From contig JAQIWT010001075.1 in NCBI GenBank assembly GCA_034696485.1, positions 1 to 12,686 on the forward strand: a stretch of DNA of 12,686 nucleotides. The letters are read 5' to 3'. The translations under genes and the position numbers were made by a program. Within the stretch, counting starts at the first letter, position 1. Each line of letters starts with the position of its first letter. Source of the DNA: Isohypsibius dastychi (lineage: Eukaryota > Tardigrada > Eutardigrada > Parachela > Isohypsibiidae). The notes beneath the pieces are model-generated. The model searched no databases and was not told the origin of the DNA. It worked only from the letters and a program-made list of their open reading frames with translations. Below are positions 1-6,049 of this stretch, in pieces.

Positions 1-343
1 TCTTGAACCTCCGGTTATATCCAAGCCATTACCCGGAGAGGAAAAAGACAATACGTTGTTACTTGGATACAACCTTCTCATCACCGATAGGTTGACCTCT
101 AATATGTTGTCAGTCAGAAGTAATTTCTCAAGAATTTCCCTTTCAAGAATTGAACTACACGTTCAAGGATGGACAAAAATCCAGAAATACTAGCTGGAAT
201 CTAGCAAAATTACCAACAGATTTCGGCTTGGTCATTTAGAAGGAGAATCGTTCTGACTAACCGATGAGTTTCACAAGATAATTTGACCAAACAATCAATT
301 GGAAATTGAGCTGTCCGTCTGTCAGCAGAAAGCACCAAAGCTG
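1..343. other. No gene seen; left flank
   Basis: I see no coding exon or RNA gene in this stretch. It holds no long open frame, and the only structure noticed is a small AT-rich palindrome near 293-307 (TCAATT, three bases, AATTGA). It leads directly into the foldback inverted repeat at 344-488. Confidence 0.5.
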
Positions 344-488
344 TACTCTATTCTCCCGATAAATCGTGGTAAACTGTTTTGATTCAGTAAATCAAGACCG
401 CAACCGGTTCTGTCTACCAATGGGGACCCGCAGTCTTGATTGACTAAATCGAAACTTTATACCACCGATTTATCGGGAGGACAGAGTA
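344..488. repeat. Foldback inverted repeat (MITE-like)
   Basis: The left arm (344-398) and right arm (433-488) are reverse complements at about 47 of 56 positions, with one single-base gap. They share the core CCCGATAAATCG near the outer ends and end inward in ATCAAGAC / GTCTTGAT. The spacer is 34 bases. The whole unit could fold into a long hairpin. It contains no open frame. It could be a non-autonomous foldback or MITE-type element, or a solo long hairpin. No target-site duplication is obvious, and no second copy is seen in this window. Its right end coincides with the start of the region duplicated between the two peptide genes. Confidence 0.7.
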
Positions 489-618
489 GTTGCTACGTAT
501 CGACTGCGTTGAGGCAGTTCATCAAAACAACACGTGAGAGCCCTGCATTTTTTCAAATTTAAATTTCACCGCTTTCGGAGAAGAAACGAGGCAGGATCGT
601 GTCGGCCATGTACTCTGT

Positions 619-624
619 TTTATT
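619..624 (-). terminator. Poly(A) signal AATAAA of peptide gene 1
   Basis: TTTATT on the plus strand reads AATAAA on the coding strand, about 95 bases after the stop codon at 717. The equivalent hexamer is kept at 3417-3422 behind the paralogue, which supports its use. Confidence 0.6.
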
Positions 625-716
625 TGAAATAAGACAAAACTTTTCATAAGTGCAACAGCTTGAATGGAGAACAGGCACTACTACAGCGCACCAGCAAAAA
701 ACAGCTAAGAGAAGTG

Positions 717-953
717 TTACTGTGTCTTCGTCTTGTAGGTGTCCCAGCATATGCACAGGGAATAATCCTGGCAGCGTCCACAACAGTATGTCTTACCACC
801 ATAGCACTGCTTTGCGCTTTTTAGGTGGTTGACTTGAAATTCCTCATGGTTTGCTGGGGAATGCTGCTCCGATATGACCGGTGAGGCTTCGGAATGGCTG
901 AGAATTCCGCAAATCATCAACACGAGAAGCGCGATGATGTAGATGAGATTCAT
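717..953 (-). CDS. Secreted six-cysteine peptide, paralogue 1
   Basis: Single-exon gene for 78 residues. I do not recognise a named family. The N-terminus (MNLIYIIALLVLMICGILS) is a typical signal peptide, with probable cleavage near residues 23-24 (SEA/SP). A polar stretch of about 25 residues follows, then a cysteine module: C50-x6-CC-x2-C-x5-C-x-C69. The open frame continues 24 codons upstream, but I chose the ATG at 953. The paralogue at 3542-3763 starts at the same MNL and has an in-frame stop just upstream. The two proteins match at 39 of the first 49 residues and diverge in the cysteine part. An extracellular role (defence peptide, protease inhibitor or signalling peptide) is inference only. 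The cysteine order is not that of the usual inhibitor cystine knot, where the CC pair is third and fourth. Confidence 0.75.
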   Translation of the reverse strand: MNLIYIIALLVLMICGILSHSEASPVISEQHSPANHEEFQVNHLKSAKQCYGGKTYCCGRCQDYSLCICWDTYKTKTQ

Positions 954-1079
954 TTCTGCTGAGGAATGGGCGGAGAATACAACGAGAGGGAATAAAAAAT
1001 CACAGGAAGTCAAAATTTCAAACAAGAAAACTTGAAGAACTGAGTGCTCTTGTGCGGTGCCATGACGACAATTGATTAC

Positions 1080-2100
1080 CCGGCAAAGTTTGACCTAAGT
1101 CACCTTCCACAAAATTATCGATTATGTAAGATTTGTTTGTCCGTTGGATACTATGAAGATGAAATGACAATCACACCTCAACACTGATGGCGAGACCAGA
1201 AACATAATTGATGCTTAATTAGACAGTCGATTATGGATACTTAACTATGAAGCTTATAGATTCAGCGGAAATCCCACGTCTTGTGTCGTCCTGTTACCGC
1301 CACGAAAGTGGTTTATCAAATCTGATGACCAATTTGGAACGTTTGTATTGTTGGACCGCAAAGTTTTCTGTGGTAGTCTCAATCAGCAACTTGTGAGCCC
1401 CTATCAAGCTCCACAGCTTAACTAAAACTTTCGCGCTTCGAAATGTGTGCTGTTGACAATAATCTTCAGCACTCTTACTGTTTCGTTCTCCGAAGCCTCT
1501 TGTGAACGTACAGAGCCAGATTGGGACTGGTCGTTTACTGCAAAGCGTAAGCATCGTAAACTGAAAGGTGCTCAAAGTGGTGTCGAGTGTACTGTGAGTT
1601 AATGGTCGGGTCCTGTCGTCTGTAGCTGTCAAGATCGAGAGTGGCACTTGAAACAAGCTCTTGGCGAGTCTTGAAACAGAAGCAAAAGAAACGCATAAGA
1701 TCAAAGAGTACGTAGTCCGCTACCGCTGTTTGTCCTAAAATAAGAGAAGACCGACAAGCGGTTAAGAGAGAAAAACGGAAGGATCTTGCCTGCAATGAAT
1801 TTATAAGAAACTTGCCAATGGAAGGAGATTATTACCACATCTGTCCAGTGCGCGACAAACAACGAAATATGTTTTAGTGGCATCCATGAACGGCATCATC
1901 AGTAGAACTTACACACTGCGTTCCGTTGAACTTATTCGTACCTTCTTCGTAGTTTATGGTTTCGGACTACACTGATAACGAAAATGAAAAATCCCGCCTA
2001 AGCTCGCGATCTCTAAATGCTCAGATCTTAACTGTTTTCTAGCTGTGCTGAGCAGCACAGGTGTGCGGCCGCAATGGACCGACCACCAAACTTGCAGCCC
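1080..2100. other. No supported gene; open frames without recognisable domain
   Basis: About 1 kb between peptide gene 1 and the multi-WAP gene. The longest open frame is on the minus strand (1294-1704, 136 codons). It shows no signal peptide, motif, splice-supported extension or repeat, and two overlapping minus-strand frames are equally open, so I do not call it. A short perfect hairpin (CTGTGCT/AGCACAG, loop GAGC) lies at 2043-2060, next to a NotI-type GCGGCCGC at 2065-2072. Confidence 0.5.
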
Positions 2101-2106
2101 GTTGCG

Positions 2107-2800
2107 TTAATAGGTTTCGGTGTAAATGTTTTGAACTGCATTAAATGTCATTAAATGCCATTTAATGTCATTCATCCTGAAGTTTAGGTCATTTTGAAGT
2201 CGGTTGGGGCTATCATGAAAGTCAAATGCCATTATATTCGATGACGTGATTGGTTGGCGGCACATCCTTCCGCATCCATTATAGCAACATCCAAACCCTT
2301 CGACACAGTCAAAGTCGTCTTCACAGGTAAAAGCGCAGACCGGGTCAGCTAACACTGGGTGGCAGATGGGACGATGAGGATCAAAGCAGCCATTACAGCA
2401 TCCATTCCGAGAGCATTTCTGGCGGCCTGGACACTCAGAGTCTCTCTGACAAACGTACATGCACTGTATCCCGGAGCTGTGCGTCTCGTTGGATGAGAGA
2501 TTCAGACCGGGGCATTGCTATGGGTTTATGCCATTTTAACACATTTATGGTAACAGTTGACCATGCAGCACTTTCCCGAGAATCCGCATTGGAAGTCTTT
2601 CCCGCATTCCATACGGTAATTCCTTTCAATGCGGGGTTTGGGGGTCTATGCCATTCAGCGGACATTAAAAAGAGCTGGGAATCACTCTAGCTGCAACGAA
2701 AATATGGAACTACAGTGGAGTTGGGCATGTGAGGAGGTACAGTACCTGCCAAGCAGAGTGATACGGAATATAAGACAAGTAATCTAGTCCCCCTCCACAT
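2107..2800 (-). CDS. Secreted multi-WAP-domain protein; exon joins unresolved
   Basis: Three coding blocks in order on the minus strand. (1) 2746-2800: a signal peptide starting MWRGTRLLVLYSVSLCLAG. (2) 2526-2645: an incomplete WAP domain, with motifs MEC, KDFQC, GKCC, VNC and YHKC, ending in an in-frame TAA. (3) 2107-2517, 136 codons: two more WAP (four-disulfide core) domains and a 50-residue cysteine-free tail. The last domain is textbook: C-x8-C-x3-C-x5-C-x5-CC-x3-C-x3-C. WAP domains usually inhibit serine proteases or act in innate defence outside the cell. Blocks 2 and 3 each begin right after CATAG, which could be splice acceptors, but the implied introns are odd: 23 or 44 bases between blocks 2 and 3. 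A good-looking 55-base intron after block 1 (2691-2745, GTACTG to TTCGTTGCAG) leads into a frame that soon stops. The gene may be intact with unusual splicing, or decayed at its 5' part. Confidence 0.7.
2139..2174 (-). repeat. Short 10-base tandem repeat in WAP gene tail
   Basis: About 3.5 units of a 10-base repeat (CATTAAATGT, CATTAAATGC, CATTTAATGT, CATTCA) lie inside the cysteine-free C-terminal tail of the multi-WAP reading frame. The period is not a multiple of three, so the repeat does not give a repeated peptide. Confidence 0.6.
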
Positions 2801-2819
2801 CACGTAATTTGAGAAAATA

Positions 2820-3286
2820 ACAGCTTGGATTTTGACGTGTGACATATGGTGTTTGTTCTGACATTCACGCTCTGTTGATTGTTTAGGAGTAAGTACACCA
2901 GGTCCCATTTTGGTTATTGTGTCAGACAATAGTGATGGTTGACCACCAGCTGGAACCGGACATGCTTCTGAGTGAGGTTCACATTAAGAATGCCAAGACG
3001 GCGCACTGCGCAGTACTGATTCATGCGGTTTTTTTCTTCTATTGTAACACTTCCATCTTGTTCACTGAATTACAGTAAGTGCCGTGTTTATAGCCGATCT
3101 TGACAATATCTTTATCGTTTCGAAGCACTGTACCACACGCAAGATGTGTTATCATTTATTCACCACGGAAAATTCTAAAACTTCAAACAAATTTTCAGCA
3201 GGTCGTTAGCCCGAAGCTTTCATTCAGACAACAGAATTTTCACTGGACATTCAGCAGTCTGCCTGCCAGTATGATGTACCGCAATC
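2820..3286. other. No gene seen; upstream of multi-WAP gene
   Basis: Presumed promoter side of the multi-WAP gene. A 78-codon plus-strand frame at 3100-3336 has no recognisable feature and runs into the duplicated 3' flank of peptide gene 2, so I treat it as chance. Confidence 0.45.
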
Positions 3287-3416
3287 TAGTGCCAGCTATC
3301 GACCACGTTGTGGCAGTTCATCAAAGGAACGTGTAGAAGCTCTTCATTTTCTTCGGTTCAGAATTCGAGAGCTACTGAAACAGAGGATGCAAGACAGTGT
3401 ATGCTGCGTGCCTTGT

Positions 3417-3422
3417 TTTATT
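3417..3422 (-). terminator. Poly(A) signal AATAAA of peptide gene 2
   Basis: TTTATT on the plus strand, about 120 bases beyond the stop codon of the peptide gene at 3542. It sits in the same relative place and sequence context as the signal of paralogue 1. Confidence 0.6.
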
Positions 3423-3541
3423 TGCAATAAGTTAGGACATTATATGAGGACAAAAGTTTGGCTGGAAAACTGGCAAATCCGAATGGATAACAAAACTGCT
3501 ACTCTGACAAAACTGCTACGAATCCGTTTGTCGACGTGACT

Positions 3542-3763
3542 TTATCGGCAGGGGCATCCGTATTTTGCGGGCTGGCAGTGTCCGCAACAGTAGCTTTCAC
3601 CAAGACCGCACTGCATCTGATTGGCACTTTCCAAGTGGTTGACTTGAAATTCGTCATGGTGTGCTGGAGAATGCTGCTCCGATATGGTCGGGAAGGCTTC
3701 GGAATGGTTGAAAATTCCGCAGATTATCAATACAAGAAGGGCGATAATATATCTAAGGTTCAT
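3542..3763 (-). CDS. Secreted six-cysteine peptide, paralogue 2
   Basis: Single-exon gene for 73 residues, paralogous to the gene at 717-953. The signal peptide (MNLRYIIALLVLIICGIFN) and the following stretch (SEQHSPAHHDEFQVNHLES) are nearly the same as in the paralogue. The C-terminal module is C52-x6-CC-x2-C-x6-C-x-C72, ending PCR just after the last cysteine. Paralogue 1 instead carries a nine-residue tail and one residue fewer in the fourth spacing. All six cysteines, the CCG and the CQ are kept, while most other module residues differ. The start is fixed by an in-frame TAA four codons upstream. No function can be assigned. The pattern resembles families of secreted effector peptides that keep the leader and diversify the mature part. 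Confidence 0.75.
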   Translation of the reverse strand: MNLRYIIALLVLIICGIFNHSEAFPTISEQHSPAHHDEFQVNHLESANQMQCGLGESYCCGHCQPAKYGCPCR

Positions 3764-3889
3764 TTTTGCTTAGTGCTTAGAAAAAGCGCGGGGAATACAA
3801 CGAGAGTGGAGAAAGTCACAGAAAACCAAATTTCCAAACAAGAAGACGTCAGAGAACCACGTCCTTTAATGCCATGACGACAATGGTTT

Positions 3890-4500
3890 TTCATTACACC
3901 TCGACCTTTGAGTGATATCGAAAGTAAGCAAGTGTTACATCACAGACCGGGACATCAAAATAAACCGTTAGCATTTCACTTTCCTGATCGATGGTGCGTC
4001 TCAAAAATCGATACCCGTAGATCCGGTGGGAATTTCGAGTCATGGAAAATTCTGTGACCAAGATTTCGGTGACTACGAACAGGCTCAAACTCAGGCTCCC
4101 CACTGTCAGACGTATCAATTGTCCGAAGCCAGTTACAACTCGGCCATGGAGCCAATTCCAGATCGTGATACGATTGGGTCTGAGCTTTGTAGAATGGGTT
4201 AACATTGTGATCACAGTTGAACTTAAGAGAGGCAACCTACAGAAAAACATGGGCTTGAGGGGTGGCTACAGCCGTTTTCTTCTCAGTTTGCAATAATTCT
4301 AACCACCCCCACCCCCCCCCCCCCCCGTGATTAGAGAAGATACAAAATCAATCAGAGACTTGAGGATGTTTGATTGATACTTAACCTTGGTATAACATTT
4401 CCATGGTTACCTGATAACCGCGAGAAATCAGTCGCAAGTCAGTACTTTTTGTCGAAACTCGGCTCTAAATCATTTCAGTACAGCGTTTACAACCAAACTC
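3890..4500. other. No supported gene; contains a C15 run
   Basis: Overlapping open frames on both strands (minus 3894-4250, plus 4042-4296) show no motif, signal peptide or splice support. At most one could be real, and nothing favours either. A run of 15 C bases lies at 4312-4326. The last 150 bases are the presumed promoter of the WAP-like gene and include TCAGT at 4475-4479, 30 bases before its ATG. Confidence 0.45.
4312..4326. repeat. Poly-C run (15 C)
   Basis: An uninterrupted run of 15 C bases, preceded by CCCCCA. It is one of four long C/G homopolymer runs in the window. Confidence 0.9.
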
Positions 4501-4504
4501 CAGC

Positions 4505-4915
4505 ATGTCAAAAATTGCGGTGAGTCAAAGCTGTTTTTGATCCAGTCATTCCATCGCTAAAATACACTTTTTTCAGTTGGCTTTAATCGTAGCGATCGGG
4601 GTCGCTGTACTTCTTAGCGATGTCGATGCACAAGCGGACACGGGGACAACAGTTACAACGACTGCTTCGACCGCTTCGATTGGATCCTCAGGATCGACCG
4701 GATCGATTGTGGGTGCTGGAAAAAGCGGAAACCAGCCAAATGCGAACGCAAAGGGCTTTTACAGCCCGAGGCCAAGAACCAAGTGCCCAGATCGGTCAAC
4801 GAAAACGGAAAAACAAAAATCGGGCAAGGTATGCACCACCGACGCGGACTGCAAATATTCGAAAGTTGGCAAACACTGCTGCCACGATTCCTGCATGCTG
4901 AAATTGAAAGAATAA
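4505..4915 (+). CDS. Secreted Ser/Thr-rich protein with reduced WAP-like domain
   Basis: Two exons (4505-4519 and 4577-4915), 117 residues. The 57-base intron runs GTGAGT to TTTTTTCAG in phase 0. The spliced start MSKIALALIVAIGVAVLL is a clear signal peptide, cleaved probably after DVDA (residue 23). Residues 24-65 are rich in Ser, Thr, Gly and Ala and resemble a mucin-like linker open to O-glycosylation. The C-terminus carries six cysteines (75, 91, 97, 106, 107, 111) in a WAP-like order: KCP, then VCTTDADC, then KHCCHDSC. The WAP TDADC and CC landmarks are present, but one of the paired central cysteines and the last cysteine of the eight-cysteine WAP core are missing. The family suggests extracellular protease inhibition or defence, but with three possible disulfides it may be a separate fold. 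It is unlikely to bind a protease exactly as elafin-type WAP domains do. Confidence 0.85.
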
Positions 4916-4916
4916 A
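4911..4916 (+). terminator. AATAAA overlapping the stop codon
   Basis: The last codon and stop (GAATAAAT) form a perfect AATAAA. If used, cleavage would leave almost no 3' UTR. A second AATAAA at 5025-5030 is the more ordinary candidate. Confidence 0.35.
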
Positions 4917-5024
4917 TGCACTTTTCTAAACGATTCTTCACGTTTCTTCGTTCAATTCAAACAACACAATGTTCACAATTACCATGTGGTTTTTATTCCG
5001 TATTCATCATACACTAATGATTTG

Positions 5025-5030
5025 AATAAA
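5025..5030 (+). terminator. Poly(A) signal of WAP-like gene
   Basis: AATAAA 110 bases downstream of the WAP-like stop codon and before the Ly6 gene promoter, in the expected place and orientation. Confidence 0.5.
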
Positions 5031-5073
5031 ACAGAAGGCGGCCTTCAAAGCTCGTTCGGTGTTCAGCTGATGC

Positions 5074-5085
5074 ATAAAAATATAA
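5074..5085 (+). promoter_or_regulatory. TATA-like element upstream of Ly6 gene
   Basis: ATAAAAATATAA lies 154 bases before the Ly6 ATG. A TCAGT initiator-like site is at 5185-5189, but the distance between the two (about 100 bases) is too long for one core promoter. At most one of them is the true element. Confidence 0.25.
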
Positions 5086-5238
5086 TTGGTGGGAATTTCT
5101 CGTACGGGTCACCTTGAACGACTTTTAAACAACAACTGGTGTCTTGGCAACGATCAGGTTTTCGACAAAACAAGCCTCAAAAGTTCAGTCTGAGTTTTGT
5201 TTCTTTCTGGGGAAATTCGTGCTAGCCGACCAACAAAA

Positions 5239-5838
5239 ATGGAACTGAAAAGCTTCATCTTGCTGTCCCTCGGAGGACTCTTGTTTTTGGTTAAGAGCGG
5301 TACGTGGTCCATTAACTGCGAATGCTTTTGCTTTCAAGACACCATCTTTTGCAGGTCAGGCACAGGGGACAACCCCGAAAACCCCGATTAGCTGCTACGT
5401 GGGCGCCATTAGCTGCCAATCTGTTAAAACGAACTGCACCGACGTCACTCCACTCGCAGCTACGGTTTGTCCGGGGTTCAGTGATACTTGCCTGACGAAG
5501 TCCAGCCGAGATAAAGGCTCACGTAAGCAGCCCTCGTTTTTTTGCCATCTGCCATAAACAAAAAAAACTATTCCACAGTGGAGGTGGATTACGATATGGA
5601 TTGTGGCGGACCAGAGGATAAAACCGTCGGAGAGTGCCCTGAGGATGAGGCCACACTCATTTCCTATTGCCTTTGTAACGGACCCAATTGTAATGTGTCA
5701 CCAGTAGACACCAAAGACCAATTTCAGGTCAATGCGATGAGCAGAATGGTGACTGCCGCGAGTGGAGCTGCTTTTGCAGCCGCAAACAGCGTTCTTCTTG
5801 TTTTTGTGAGTGCTTTTGCCGTTCTCAAGCAACGCTGA
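5239..5838 (+). CDS. Ly6/uPAR-type three-finger protein, probably GPI-anchored
   Basis: Three exons (5239-5299, 5355-5522, 5579-5838) joined by 55- and 56-base GT-AG introns, both in phase 1, give 162 residues. Residues 1-21 (MELKSFILLSLGGLLFLVKS) are a signal peptide. Ten cysteines follow (34, 41, 48, 59, 66, 85, 96, 107, 109, 114), the count typical of one three-finger domain, closing with the family signature CLCNGPNCN at 107-115. Sequons are at N47 (NCT) and N115 (NVS). The hydrophobic C-terminus (about 140-159) fits a GPI-attachment signal, although it ends in the polar KQR. Such proteins sit on the outer leaflet of the cell surface and often modulate receptors or septate-junction assembly. 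The partner cannot be told here. The start has a good context (CAAAAATGG). An in-frame stretch upstream lacks an ATG. Confidence 0.9.
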
Positions 5839-5985
5839 ATACTGGATCGAACCAGAGTTTCTTGACTCTGTACCAGTCATCACATTTCATCGCGAAGCAG
5901 TTCTCGTGATATCTTTCAATATGCTTTTTTGGCATTTACATGAAAAGCGAGTGTATGCGCTTAGTTATATTGCAGGCCGTTTTAA

Positions 5986-5996
5986 AATAAAATAAA
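5986..5996 (+). terminator. Double poly(A) signal of Ly6 gene
   Basis: Two overlapping AATAAA hexamers (5986-5991 and 5991-5996) lie about 150 bases after the Ly6 stop codon. The P450 stop codon, on the opposite strand, is only 54 bases further on. Confidence 0.65.
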
Positions 5997-6049
5997 ATCA
6001 TATTAGGTCTTCCCAAAGCTCATGAAAACGAAGATGAATGCGGCGCATT

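Larger units (their letters stand above)
487..1072 (-). repeat. Duplicated segment, copy 1
   Basis: This stretch aligns by eye with 3287-3884 over its whole length. The similarity covers the peptide coding region, its 5' flank (shared blocks such as GGGAATACAACGAGAG and GCCATGACGACAAT) and its 3' flank (shared blocks such as GGCAGTTCATCAAA and TGTTTTATTTG). So the gene was copied with promoter and 3' end, not as a coding sequence alone. Similarity fades beyond the GACGACAAT block on the right and at the inverted repeat on the left. Confidence 0.7.
3287..3884 (-). repeat. Duplicated segment, copy 2
   Basis: Counterpart of 487-1072, in the same orientation and about 2.8 kb away. Shared blocks run from the 3' flank (GGCAGTTCATCAAA) through the coding region to the 5' flank (GCCATGACGACAAT at 3871-3884). 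Copy 2 has no trace of the foldback repeat that sits at the left edge of copy 1. Confidence 0.7.

Noticed and set aside
954-1025. 24-codon N-terminal extension of peptide gene 1
   Set aside because: The paralogue has an in-frame stop just upstream of the MNL start, and the signal peptide only fits an N-terminus at MNL.
1294-1883. Minus-strand open frames of 136, 86 and 60 codons
   Set aside because: They overlap one another in different frames and show no domain, signal peptide, paralogue or convincing splice sites.
2435-2665. 76-codon minus frame across the WAP blocks
   Set aside because: It is an alternative frame over sequence whose cysteine pattern clearly belongs to the WAP frame; its own peptide has no family features.
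3536-3877. 113-codon plus-strand frame opposite peptide gene 2
   Set aside because: It is antisense to a gene supported by a paralogue, and the same frame in the duplicated copy 1 is broken by a stop codon.
3894-4296. Opposed open frames of 118 (minus) and 84 (plus) codons
   Set aside because: Neither has recognisable features, and they overlap antisense to each other, so at most one could be real.
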